The notes under the pieces: model-generated
What the model was told of the DNA's origin: nothing
The model's input: the letters and a program-made list of their open reading frames with translations, nothing else
Database searches by the model: none
Assembly (NCBI GenBank): GCA_037447655.1
Contig: JBBHKE010001846.1
Location: 252,179-316,178 of the forward strand
Origin: Zygnema cylindricum
Taxonomy: Eukaryota > Streptophyta > Zygnematophyceae > Zygnematales > Zygnemataceae
Length of the DNA stretch: 64,000 nucleotides
Reading direction: 5' to 3'
Made by a program: the position numbers and the translations under genes
Shown: piece after piece, positions 12,247-24,557 of the stretch
Numbering within the stretch: the stretch's first letter is position 1
Layout of the letters: each line of letters begins with the position of its first letter

Positions 12247-12504
12247 TAAAGCTGAAAGAAGGTAAAACCAGATAGATGTGTGGGAATCAGAGAAATAACT
12301 TCAATTAGGGAGAGAGGGAAGAAAAGGAAAACCTTATCAGGTCTCTTTCCCATACGCTATGATTGCTTCACGAATCGAGAGCATGAATCGAAGAGAATTG
12401 AGGAGGAATTGAGCGAGAAAGAGCCGAACGAGAGTAGTGAAAGAATCCAGCATGAACAGAGGAGGAATCGAGGATAAAGGGAGAGTCGAATCGAAAGAAT
12501 CGAG

Positions 12505-12790
12505 CATGAATCGGATAGGAATCGAGCATGAATCGGATAGGAATCGAGCATGAATCGGATAGGAATCGAGCATGAATCGGATAGGAATCGAGCATGAATC
12601 GGATAGAAACCGAGCATGAATTGGATAGGAATCGCGCATGAATCGGATAGGAATCGAGCATGAATTGGATAGGAATCGCGCATGAATCGGATAAGAACCG
12701 TGCATGAATTGGATATGAAATTATGAATCGAGCATGAATCGGATAGGAATCGAGCATGAATCGGATAGGAATCGAGCATGAATCGAAGAG
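12505..12790. repeat. 22-bp minisatellite upstream of the Ppx gene
   Basis: About 13 copies of the 22-bp unit AATCGGATAGGAATCGAGCA plus TG, mostly exact, with one break near 12712-12730. Looser versions extend left to about 12390. Because 22 is not a multiple of three and the unit has no stop on the minus strand, three overlapping open frames of 122-159 codons appear. None looks like a real protein. Confidence 0.92.
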
Positions 12791-14181
12791 AAAAGAACTG
12801 AACCAGAATCTAGGAAGACAGGATTCTCGCTGGCAGACTGTCGCCAACGCTGATAAAGAGAAGCTTTTATCGCATTAGGGTACTTTCGCATGTAACCGAA
12901 ACTTAGTCTTGTTACTTTGTTTATTAGGGAAGATTATCCGTACACCTTTCAGAGCATTCGGATGTAAACGAAAACAACTTGTCACTTAAAAAAGTGACTT
13001 ACGTAGACGTGTACGAAACATTGTGACCGATGAAGTGGTACACAAAATGAAGCAAAACTTCTACTCGGCTTCAATTTTGAGGCCGTTTCTCCGCACGCTG
13101 TACAATTTTTGTGACTTCGTAATATCCGTACGCCATATTGTCGACGTGTAGAAACCCGAAAATACCTTTCGCTGTCGCACAGAAATGCGGTTTCGTTTTT
13201 GCACAGAAATGGGTACAGAGGTCGGGCTCTCGCTACGGCTTGAGGACAACATTCCTAAAGGGGATCGAAGTCATCTTAAGAGGCACAGAAGGACTTAAAT
13301 AGAAATGCACGCTTTCATGACTTGGACACACTTGCTCTCGAGGATTCCATGACCATCAAGGAATCCTACAAAGCATTTGGGCCAGCGCTTGCAAGTTAAG
13401 GACCAAAGCGCAAGGCGTAGTGGAATCGTATGATAGAGAGTTTATAATTCCACGGGAATTGACCGTTTGTTTGAGGACTTTATATAATGCCTAGGGGACA
13501 ATCCTGAGGGTTTCGAGGCTTGAGGCCCCATACCGTCGTACGAATATACAAAAAGAGAATTGACGTGCCGATGGCGACAAGGACAAAGACCCAAGAACTC
13601 CCAAGGATCTTAGGACAAACGTGAGTATTTTCCATAGAGAAAAAGTGCATGGTGAAGTGGGAAGCAAAACCACTATGCAAACTTGCCCAAGGTCGTCCCT
13701 ATTTGTACAAATAAGAAGACGCCTTGGGAACGGCGCCATTTTTGGCCGCCCAGTTAGATTTTGTATGTACGTAATGCACATGTCACAACCTATACATTGT
13801 TGCAATAGTAGGAAGCGTAGATTGAGCTCTAGCTCGGAAAGAACAACCACGGATCCAACGGCGAGGTCTTAAGTGGGTAGCATGGTACTTTGTGGCATAC
13901 CTTAAGGAGGTTACTTAGCGGCATTTCAGACCGTGGGTCAAACGTGTCTAGCATAGTAAGACATAGGAAGATTGGACCACCTAAGAGTTGTTGCCTGTGA
14001 GGTTTTGTCGTCCCTGCTTAAAGATTGATGTTTACCACATAACTTGTCCTTAAGTTTTTGTCTCCAATTAACAACTTTAAACTCCATGCCATCTTATTTT
14101 TATCTTCTTTCATCTATGCCTTGGTGTAGGCATGCTTGGTGGATGGATTGTTGGAGCTTACTGATGAGTATGTACTTGGAG

Positions 14182-14340
14182 CAGAGGTCGCAAACGGTCA
14201 ACCGAAACAGTGACCGACCGTTAACTGACCGCCCGCGCCGGATCCGGAACGAATTGGGTTGCCAAATTTTGAGGATCGGGCGGTTACGGTCGGTTGATTC
14301 ACCAGGAAAAAAAAAACGGTCGGTTACGGTCGGTCAACCA
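14182..14340. mobile_element. Possible hAT-type transposon terminus
   Basis: CAGAGGTCGCAAACGGTCAA at 14182 resembles the CAGAGGT-type ends of plant hAT elements. It is followed by dense CGGTCGGT/ACCGACCG words in both orientations to about 14340. The matching far end and the 8-bp target duplication (left flank ACTTGGAG) were not found, so the element may be truncated. Confidence 0.4.
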
Positions 14341-14440
14341 AAATACCAAAAAAAAAGAAAATTTTGTAATGTCCCTATAATCCAACATTCTTGTACTTTG
14401 TACTCTTTGGGCATCGTGGAAGTACGTGACATCATGATGA

Positions 14441-14632
14441 GCGTCGCAAATCTGACACGGTACTGTAGTAAGCTGTTTATTTTGCAAATCAAAGAGAACG
14501 CGACAAAGCGTCGCAAATCTGACACGGTACTACAATATTCATTTCGCAAATCTTAGGCAACGCGACAAAGCGTCGCAAATCTGACACGGTAGTAACACTA
14601 TTCATTTCGCAAATCTTAGGGAACGCGACAAA
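14441..14632. repeat. Three tandem copies of a ~63-bp unit
   Basis: GCGTCGCAAATCTGACACGG begins at 14441, 14508 and 14570. Each copy ends in AACGCGACAAA. The units are 62-67 bp. No coding potential is seen. Confidence 0.85.
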
Positions 14633-15070
14633 TCGTAATTATTGGCTTATTCCGTTGTACATTGATTAATTTTGTACTTTTTCGGTTACGGTCTTTATGA
14701 AGGTTGATTTCAACTAGTATCCTTGCAGTGGACTTAGATCTAGGTGGTCTGACTCATGCTCGAGTCCCAAGCGGTTCCCTTTTCGAGAGGAGTGTGCGCC
14801 CCTCAAGCGCGGACTGTTCCTCGGAGAAGGACCGAGGACGTCATAAGGGTTTGCCGAGGCAAAAAGTAGGGGAAATGGAGGAAATCCAAAATTTCGAGAG
14901 TCACATGAGAGTCCGGGAAGTGACAAAGGTCATGCTGGGTGAGCATGGGGCGAGAGCCTTGAGAAATAGGGTGAATCAAGATAGAGAGATGAAACAAGGC
15001 TAGGAAAGGGCTTCTTAAGGGTTGAGGGGGTCGAGCCTTCTCGTCGGACACAGGGCCCATGAGCACATAC

Positions 15071-15557
15071 TACACCACGGATCGTAATTAGAGTTATATA
15101 CGCTAATTCTGTCACCCCAAATTTTGACTTTATCACCATAAACAGAGTACATTATTCTAGATTATTCTTTACGTTATTTAAGGTACTTTTTGAATGAGCG
15201 TTAATAACTCTAACACAGTGCCGTTTTAAATAGTGTGACGTACGGTCGATGTCTGACCGTGCAAAATTGTACTCTATTAAGTAAAAAAGTACAAGTAATG
15301 ATTTAATACAGGCCGTTATCATGCAATTGCGTTTTAACAAACCATGTAGTGCAAACGTCATAGTGACGATAAACCGTAAGTTTTGTCTGATTATGTACGA
15401 ACATCTTATTTACAGTAGAGATATTAGCGCGGCAAATTAGAGTAAACTTCCTTTTTGAAAAAGTTCTATAACACAAATTAGAGTTCATAACTCTAATTGT
15501 TTTTTTCTCTTTTTTTACTCTAATTTCTTCTTTACTCTAATTACGATTCGCGGTGTA
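15071..15557. mobile_element. MITE-like element, family B, long copy
   Basis: The left end TACACCACGGATCGTAATTA and the right end TAATTACGATTCGCGGTGTA are inverted repeats. At 487 bp it is over twice the length of the other family B copies, with CTCTAATT and AATTAGAG words repeated near each end. It may be a longer family member or hold an insertion. Confidence 0.6.
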
Positions 15558-16806
15558 CTGTGGGCTCTACACAACACCGTGAAACAACGTTGGACCCTTG
15601 TTATTGTAAACCGCAGTGAATTATTGGAGAATGACGCCCGTGTCTTGGTTTTTCGAGCTGCGTTTGTGGCCAGCTCGTATCATTAACCAGGGGGACGTCC
15701 TATCAAATCACGCCTTGTCCCGTCCAGATCAGTATGCTGGTAGATTACTAGTTCAGGAATATTTGCCTCTCAAGTACTATAGGTCAAACAGCTCGACATA
15801 GATGATTGTCTGCATGTGATAAGCAGATAGGGATAACGAGCATGATTAAGCTCGCCAAGGTTATTTTAATGACTTTATTCTGGTGGGTCTAGGAGACAGC
15901 TGGTTGATATGGAACAATCCCAAAGTTATTGTGAGGTAAACAGTGGATTTACATCATGTACACAGACTCCCGTTATTAACAATGTCTGCAACCCTACGAG
16001 TATGTCCAAGCTTCCATCTCTCTTCAATACCTCTTCCAAACCTCTTCACAAGCCCATATAAACTTCCATCAGTGTTCTACTCTTGAAATGGTCAACCTAG
16101 GTCATGTTCCAGACCTTTATTTAGCCCCACCAAGTGTGAGGAATTAGGAACATTACAGACAACAAAGTCACATTAGAGGCTTTGTTGATAATTTATGTTT
16201 GTTTCATTCTTAATTTACGTTTTCTAAATTTTTTCAATCATTTAGGACACTCATTTCTGTCTGTCGTATCTCTGCAGTTGACTTTCCGCAATGGTCATAG
16301 TTACTTTATCTTCTGAGACAAGGAGCATAACAGACTTAAATCAACAATAGAACCCAAATAGCATGTTTTCATTCAGTCTTTCAACATTTGATAATTTTTA
16401 CTCCTGAAGGGTTTACAGCTTCCTACTTTTTGACTCCCATAAGGGAGAAGCCATCTACCAAGCCTAGACCTACTATCCTCCAGCCTTTACAATAGCATGC
16501 AGACCACTAGTCACATGCTCAACTTTCTCCTTAATGAAAAAGTATTTCTTTCTTTTTTCAAAACTGTTAAATTGTTTTCCAGCCGATCATTTGCAAAATA
16601 CAGGGTGGATGTCATCCTGTATTTGTTTAAAAGGCAAAAAGATCATAGGGAACATACCCTCCCTCATCTAAACACTCCTCTTGCCGCAATACTAAAACGG
16701 CAGTATGGTAGCTTATCCTAGGTTCATTTGTAGCCCGAGAAAAAAAAGTGAGTTTGAACAATGTACAAGTTAAAAAAACAAAAAAAACGAAGAAATTTTG
16801 TATACA

Positions 16807-19800
16807 TCACTGAAGCTCTTCAGAGACCTCTAAAGCCGGAGATGTTTCCTCGTCATCCTCCTCAAGTTCTGAATCACTTTGAACAGGGCTCACAAACTTC
16901 ATGTGTGGTTGAAGTTGCCCTAAAATGTCTTCAGCAACGTTAGCATTTTCACGCAAAAACGCCTTAGCCTTCTCCCTCCCTTGCCCTAGACTTTTCTGTT
17001 TGTAGGAATAAAAAGCTCCCGACTTTGTGATGATGCCAAATTTTATCCCAAGATCCAGGATCTCCCCTTGTCTAGAAATGCCCTTACCAAACACAATCTC
17101 AAATTCTGCTTCCTTCGAGGGACTCGCCACCTTATTTTTTTGCACTTTTACACGAATTTGATTGCCAATGATCTGAAAAAACATAGGATGCCAAAAGCAG
17201 ATTAGTGCACATGCCTCGTGTCATATAGGAAAATAAATTTAGGGAATATATGTCATCACTTCAAAATTTCTTGTCGCCCAAACATTTATCGTCATCGAAG
17301 AGGCTGACACCAGGCCATCAACATAGAACACCACTTAAAACTGATGCTTTCACTGTGTCTTCACTGAAAGAGATAAAACAACAGGTATACACGTAAGTCG
17401 AACAAAACAGACTAGACATCTTAATGGAAAGCTACTAGCGTAAACCTCTTCCGGTCATTTGGTAACTGGCCTCAGACAGCGGTTTCCCGAAAGTCTGTGT
17501 CCTTGCCACTGGTGCTTTCCCTGGGTAGGTTCTTCCTGCGAGGCAGGGACCCAGCAGCACCAGCAGCTGCACAAAAGATTGATTGCATCAAGGGCCATTC
17601 TAATTTTATTTTTTTTGCTACATCATGAATCGCCATTACTGATAACGCTAAATGGGTCCCAGGTTTTTCTGCCATCTGCCATCATTTATTCGACATGCTG
17701 GTTATGATCAATATAATCTACCAATTACCCACGCTGTCAATGCTCAACACTCAAGCTCAGAGGGTCCAGGAACCTCTGCAGCTACTCTTTGAAAATAATA
17801 CACGAAACAGAGAGACTGGTTGACCCTAATATATCATCTTCCATCAGAAAGATATTGCCAGATGATTTGGATAGTTTTTTTTTTGTTTTTGCTGCCTCGT
17901 CTTGGCCTCGGACAACGGTTTCCCGAAGCTTTGTGACATTGCATCCTGGCACTATCACTGGGTAGGTTCTTCCTGCCAAGCAGGGACCCAGAAGTACAAG
18001 GAGCTGCACTTAATGTATTACATCATTAGCCAGAGAGGTCCAACTGCTTCTGCTGCTCGTTAATTGTCTGTTATGATAGCAAAAAAACTTCTATAATAAC
18101 TCAAATATCATTATAAATGACAAATACAATGCAGTACTTGTTTATTTACACATATTATCCAGCTATTTGAAAGCAAGCTTTATATAAATAAACAGGAAAA
18201 ATATTGTTTAGCAATGATCATTTGCTAGAGCGTATTTTTTTCAAATACCAAACAGTCACTCCAACACCATAATCAAAGATCGACGCAAGACTTCTTGCAA
18301 GGCAAAGCCTGTCTAAAGTGTCCTAAAAACAGCAAGAACAAATAACAAGCAGCTCCTCACGGGGATGATCCTGACCCTCCAAAAAAAGTTGTTCCTAGTG
18401 GGAATAGAGTTGTTCAGGATATATTTTCTTTATCCATACCACAAAAAACTGGTAGTCAACAAAATAAGTCATCATTAAATTCGGGCACCACGCGGATAGC
18501 ACCGGACCGAGTACTAAAATTGAACTCCATAGTGCTAGCATATGATAACAAGGTTAAAAGGCTACAATGATGTAGCTTTCCTGGACAACTCCTAAGGTCA
18601 CTACAACATGAATAAAAAAACCCATTTCGAAGAACATTCTGGCCTCAGACACCAGGTTCCCCTGAATGTCTGTGTCATTGCATGCTGGTGCATTCACTGG
18701 GTAGGTTCTTCCTGCCAGGCAGGGACCCAATGACACCAGCAGCTGCACATGGTATATTTGCATCATTGGCCAGATTGACACAACAATTTTTACTCACAGT
18801 TTCTAGAAGCTCTGTCGCTTCTGGATCAACAAGAGAAAAATGACTGCAAAATATTGTCTGCTATGGCTTCACCAAGAAAAGGAGTAACAACAATCAGCTG
18901 TAGAAAAGCTTGAAATTTTTTTCAGAACCCCTAGCAATTACACACGTTAGACTTATATCAATAGATGAAGTCCAGTAATCACAAAGACGGATGACTGGCC
19001 CTACACAAAGCACTTTTAAAAGAGAGTAAAGTCTGTATGTTCAAATGCAATAACACCAATCAGCAATATAACATGCTCTCTGTCACCGTTAACAACCGAA
19101 CATACTAGTATCTGGCACAGAAAGTAACAGTTTCTCCAAAAACAGGGCAAAGACAGCATCTTCCATATTAGAATGTGTCAAACAAACAATCGTGAACCTC
19201 CTGTATAAATGCTGACCTCTTCTTTGTCCTTCAGTGTCCCAATCTTCCGCATGTTCAGTCGCACAGAGGCATAAAATTTAAGGGCGTTTCCTCCCGTTGT
19301 AACTTCCGTTGACTGGCCGAAACCAAAAGTTTGAAGTTTTGATCGCACCTGATGCCAAAAAGTAATGTAACCAAATGACAAAACCTTCCCAAACTTGTCA
19401 GCGTACAAGTGCAGCATTTCCAATATTTCCTTGTCCCAACGTCTGTCGGCACACAAACTAGATTCCTCACCATCCAGTCATTTGCTCCCGACTCAAACTT
19501 AGACAAGTAAAGAAGTGTTCAAGCAAAGGGCTCAAGATCAAATGTAACGGACTACGCGTGATGGTAAAATAAAAACATACAGCAAAACTAGAGAGGTATG
19601 ACCCCAGGCTTAATCAAAACTTGTGAATTTAAAAAGCTTCATTGAAATAAAACAGCCGAAATGTGCTGATTTCTGCACACAACAAAAGAAGGAGAGCACA
19701 GCTTGCCTGGTTGATAAATATGAGAATGGTCGTGGAACGATTTAGTGGCTGTACAATTTTTCTCAAAGCTTGACTCATCAACCGCGCCTGCAATGCCATA

Positions 19801-22800
19801 TGTGGGTCGCCCATGCTTCCATCAAGTTCTGATCTTGGCACAAGCGCAGCCACCTGTTGAAACACTGTAGCCCATCAGCAGTGAATCATTGTCCATTTAA
19901 AGAGCACAAAGCGACATAATTATATGGCACGAAGACAAAAGACTGGTAAAAACATCAGATTTCTTCAACAAAACTTTCACGGACCGTAGAGAAGGCGAAA
20001 AGATAAAATAGACATCCGCCCACCCACTTCAATCAAGCCTTCACCATATCACAGATAAGACGCCACCAAAAACACTGAACGGAAATCAGTTTGTGACCCA
20101 CTGGCTAAAGACATTCCTTATAATTTTCATTGGTACCACAAATCATGACAATCAGTTTACACCTCAATAAGAAAAGAACATCTGAAAAAGGACGAATGTC
20201 TAGGGCTCATTTGGACCATATCCAACCCCTATCACCAGGGAACAATTCACCCACATGCACCTCATCCACTGACCCCAATTACCCAGCCTCCTGTCATCTG
20301 CTCATCCATTCCCGGGTCTTAAGGCATTCTACAAAAGTCTCATAGGATGTCCTATCTTGAAAAAATGAGAAATCTCCGAGGAAAGTACTTACACTGTCAA
20401 TTACAATCACAGAAAAATCACAACTGCGTACTAACTTGTCACACATCTCCAAGGCGTCCTCCCCACAATCTGGTCGGCAGATACACAGATGTTTTGGGTC
20501 CACTCCAATTTTTTCAGAAAAATGCCGATCCAAGGCATGTTCAGCGTCAATGAATGCACAGTCACCTGTATGAACAGAGCCAGAAGAAAACTGTACTTAA
20601 TGGAAAGCCTCTCCAAGCAGATGCCGAGTTTGGAAGCTGTTCCAACATGCAGAAGAAAAGCTTACTCAAAGTGGCATGGCCAAGGAAAGCCATGCCATTC
20701 AGATGCTACACAGCCCATCAATATCAGCATATATTAGGAGTTTTGTATATTATTTTAGGAATTTTGCGCACCACCATTATCGAACTCATCAAACTCGGCT
20801 AGATCCTGAATATTATGAGCCTAAGGGGGAGGAAATCATGGTAAGCACAAGAAAGCTCAATGCAATGAACAAAGCCTGTGGTTTAAATCTTACCACCCAG
20901 CTTCTGAGCTTCCGCAATGACATGTAGCGCTAATGTTGTCTTGCCAGTCGCCTCAGGCCCGTAGATTTCCACAATACGACCCTGCCATTAAATCCAATGT
21001 CAGACGGTGAGCACTTCAGGGTGATTATACTTAGGCTCTTGATGGCGTTACTTGCCACTAATCCTTGTAATTTTGTACAGAAAACTGTACGAATCGTACA
21101 GATTTTTGTACATTTACTAAGGTTACTGGCTAGTAACACTATTACGTACATAATTCATAAGTATAATTAGCCTGTTAATCCCACGATGGCATGCGTGGAT
21201 AGAAGCCATAATCGAGAAAGCGAACACAAAAAAGAGAATTACGGATATCAATTGCAGCAACATGCATTATATCCCAGTATGGTGCTGCCACCCATTCGAA
21301 ACGTGGATCAGGTAAAAAAGGCAACTAAAAATGAAATAAAGCGAAACATAGGTAGCTTCAGATGTTCTTGAGCTCTAGCCACGCCTTACAGCAAAGTTAA
21401 ACACAAAATTCCCGCAAAATCTTTGATACAGACATTGCTAACAAAACCAGGAGTTGGCAAACCCATAAAATTCCAACAAAAAATTGCCTATTTTGGTAAT
21501 GAAACTTTTCTCCTTTCCATAGGATATCAACAATTTTTTTGGATAATTTCTAGAAAAACAATAACAATAGCAATCGCTAATTTTGTAGAAACAAAAACAA
21601 AAACAATCGATGCTACAATAGCGAATCCAACAAAAAGAGACAACCTATTATAAACCAGCTGATTACTTTGTAAAAAGATAATAACCAAAACAATCAGTAC
21701 AACAATAGCAAATCGGAAAAAGAGCAGCAAAAGGGAACATACAAGAAGACACAAGACGTACCTTTGGCAAACCTTGAACTCCAAGGGCAGCATCTAAGGT
21801 AATAGAACCAGTTGATATAACAGGCACGTGAGAAATTACATCCTTGTCAAGCCACTGTGCTGAGTTGGGGCCGAACATCTTTTGAATCTGGGATATGGCC
21901 TCCTGACGTGCAGATGGTTGTTCATCTGAACCGTTTTCATTACTACTCCCTGCTGATTTTTTGCTTCTGCCTTTCTAAGCACACGGTACAACCAAAAAAA
22001 CCATGTCATTCATGGTTTTTTCGTGCACCAAAAAAAATAATTTATTTACCATTTCAGCAGCAATTTTAAGTGTTGTTTGTAACAACAAACTGATATGCCT
22101 TTCTAAGCACACAATTAGAAAATCTTTTTCATCCATAGTCAAAACTAGCAAACTGCTAAACGGCAAAACAACTATTGCCGGAGAGGGACATTCCATTCTC
22201 ATTGCCACCCTTGACAATAGAATGTCTACCAGGAAATAGAGGTTTATACAGAAAAAGTAACCACGTACTACATAGAAGAAAAAACGGAAGGATATTCAGG
22301 TTTTCAACTGATATTCAGGTTTCCCACCAATAAAGTAAAATTTCTAGATTTTTGACACTTGCTCAGGACAAAAAGGAGATATAACGCGTAACTAAAAGAC
22401 AGCATATGACTGAACATAGCTAGGCATTCTCCTCAACATACCAGAAAAAAAATCGCTAAGAATAAAACGCAATCGCGTCTTGTGATAAACTCACTTTTTG
22501 AAGCAGAAGCAAACTGGCGCGAAAAGAGAGCAAATGAAGAATTACTGTCGGTCTTCGAGAACACGCCAAACTGCGCGGTAAAATTTCAAATTAGAGAACA
22601 AATAACAAAGGCAAGCATTGAATAGCAACATTTAATCCTGGAACATGAGAGACAAATGCTAAACAAAAAAGAGTCCAACCTGATGGTTATCCGAAGAGTT
22701 GATATTTTGCAAAGGTGTTAAAATATTTAGGCGGCGAAAATGGCCAGGAGAGAAGCCACGAACAATCGACTGCCAGCTCCTACTTTGAAAAATTGCCTGA

Positions 22801-22811
22801 AAAGACGCCAT
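16807..22811 (-). CDS. RECA: Organelle-targeted RecA recombinase (mitochondrial RECA3-like)
   Basis: RecA forms ATP-dependent filaments on single-stranded DNA and drives homologous strand exchange; plant RecA proteins act in organelle DNA repair. Seven exons join in phase: 22811-22680, 21974-21762, 20981-20894, 20565-20393, 19853-19707, 19348-19217, 17172-16807 (1251 nt, 416 aa). Walker A is GPEATGKTT (residues 123-131). FIDAEHALD, the Walker B strand [27 protein letters not shown] and the DNA-binding loop region [20 protein letters not shown] follow in the usual order. The C-terminus ends in an acidic tail with ETSPALEV, like the tail of Arabidopsis RECA3. The first 35 residues (MASFQAIFQ, Arg-rich) look like a mitochondrial presequence; a longer start at 22907 is possible but adds an odd hydrophobic stretch. 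The intron after FINQ appears to use a GC donor. Confidence 0.93.
17466..18783. repeat. Three dispersed copies of a ~140-bp repeat in the last RecA intron
   Basis: Copies lie at about 17466-17600, 17900-18052 and 18640-18783. All share CTGGGTAGGTTCTTCCTGCC and CAGGGACCCA, and a GCAGCTGCAC-like end. On the minus strand each is preceded by GTGCAG and encodes an in-frame segment ending [10 protein letters not shown] (two copies intact, one variant). The function is unknown: a small transposable sequence, or duplicated pseudo-exons. Confidence 0.75.
21047..21138. mobile_element. Short inverted-repeat element of the GGCCAGTAA family
   Basis: About 90 bp, with GTTACTTGCCACTAAT at one end and GTTACTGGCTAGTAAC at the other. 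The core is TGTACAGAAAACTGTACGA. Similar elements lie at 22994-23090, 23773-23871, 29723-29867 and 58284-58387. It is non-coding and sits in RecA intron 2. Confidence 0.65.
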
Positions 22812-23409
22812 GAGTAAACTTAGTGAAACCGACAACAAACACAGACGAAGGAAGAAGAGTTTAGAAGTCTTGACTGACTGTGAGGGCCTTAGAACCGGCG
22901 AAGGCAAACAATGTTTGGTCGCCGCCGTCCGATGACAAGCTATCGGACGGTCGGCGTCGGGGAGTACGGTGGAATATGCAGGTTTTAACTCATAGCAATC
23001 GTACAGGAAGCTGTACGATACTGTGATAAGCGTACATTTCTATGTTTGATAACGACGTCAGCACATAACTCTGATTGCTGGCCAGTAATAAGGGTACATA
23101 AGGGCGATGAGTATCCAATTATCCATGGAAAGGAAGATCGTGTTAAGGTTACGGTTTTTCAAGGCTCCGTGAGAACGTGGAGCGTGTTCTCATGGAGCTC
23201 TCTTTTTTTGTGGAGCTCATTTTGACCGTCCGATCTAAAGTTTTGACGTGCGTTTTAAATTCCGTAAATGCGATCTAAACTTTCAAGGAAACCAAAAGTT
23301 CGTTCTTTATAAACTACGCACTTTAAGTATTATATTTTCAAACCTGACGTACTTTATTTTATTATTCGTACGCTTCACTCATTGCTCTCCTGTGGATGAA
23401 CAGAAATCC
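22812..23409. promoter_or_regulatory. Divergent promoter region between RecA and ClpP2
   Basis: 598 bp separate the RecA start codon (minus) from the ClpP2 start codon (plus), so both promoters must lie here or overlap. Both products look mitochondrial, so shared control is plausible but unproven. A GGCCAGTAA-family element occupies about 22994-23090. I could not assign a convincing TATA box or transcription start. Confidence 0.55.
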
Positions 23410-24521
23410 ATGGCTGCCTGCCTGCTTCGGAGCTCGGCTCGCTTCCGTCTGCCCTTTCGTCCTCCTCCCGCACGTGTGTCTCCTGGCGGGTCTTCCCCAT
23501 GTTTTCCTCTAACGGAACCTTCTCACCTACTTCGGCAGCCATGGCCAGCTTCATCTCGTGGTTTCAACTTGGTTCCCATAGTAGTGGAACACACATCTCG
23601 TGGAGAACGTGCATTTGATATTTACTCTCGTCTTTTGAAGGAGAGAATAGTGATGATTACTGGCCCCATAGCCGATGACACAGCTTCTCTTGTAGTTGCA
23701 CAGCTATTGTATCTCGAATCGGAGCATCCTGAAAAGCCGGTATGTTGGAGCTTTACAGGGTTATTTTACGTGCCTTACTACTGGGGTTTCGGGCCGTTTA
23801 TCCTCGTAATTTTCCATAAAACTGTACGAATCGTGCAGATTTCTGTGCGGTTACGTTGATTACTGGCTAAATACATCGTATGTTTAAGACCATCTATTGA
23901 ATTGACATAAGTCAATTTTTTTATATGCAAAATCATGATCGAAATAAATTATGGCATCTTCTATGTTGATATTTTCATTTGGACTTTCAGAGAATCCAGT
24001 TTACCATAGGTTTTGATGTGTGTATATCTTACTTTCTCGGTTGTCAGCTGCTGGAATTTGCACGGTATCCATTTTATGCATTCATATGCTGTAGCTTTGT
24101 TTTCAATGATGTGAATATGGCTTATGCCTACTTCTCTTTGTCCAAACTCATTGGATTTCAATTCGGTTTGCAGATACAATTGTACATAAACTCTCCTGGA
24201 GGTTTGGTGACGTCTGGATTGGCTATATATGATACAATGCAGGTTCGCTTCTTAAAAAATTACCTGCCTTTCTGAATGCTACCCTGCCAATCGCAATTAG
24301 AGTTAGTAGAGTTTATCACTATAATGTCGGGTGAGTGTTTGTTGACCAAAAATCATAAATGATGGTTAATAACACTGTTTAATTAAGTGGCCCATAGTGT
24401 GCCACGTGGCAAAACATAATGTAATGTAGTTAATTCTAATGAAGTGTTAATGCTAATAATCCACCAACTCTCAAAGATTTGGGCGGTGTATTCTTTGCCT
24501 AATCAATGAAGCATGAACCAA

Positions 24522-24557
<36 letters not shown>

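Larger units (their letters stand above)
12848..16806. other. Intergenic, repeat debris, no gene recognised
   Basis: Between the Ppx 5' side and the RecA 3' end I found no conserved coding sequence. 13050-14040 and 14700-15060 are somewhat GC-richer and may be old transposon sequence, but no domain is recognisable. The stretch contains a possible hAT-type end (14182), a three-copy 63-bp repeat (14441-14632) and a family B element (15071-15557). 15560-16800 is plain AT-rich DNA. Confidence 0.5.

Noticed and set aside
12337-12847. Three overlapping minus-strand frames of 122-159 codons
   Set aside because: Produced by a stop-free 22-bp minisatellite read in all frames; the repeat period of 22 residues follows from three 22-bp units.
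14704-15003. 99-codon plus-strand frame in a GC-richer patch
   Set aside because: No recognised domain, no splice or promoter support, and it lies in transposon-like DNA.
23248-23409. Longer ClpP2 N-terminus from the ATG at 23248
   Set aside because: The added 54 codons are AT-rich and hydrophobic, unlike a presequence; the start at 23410 gives normal ClpP2 length.
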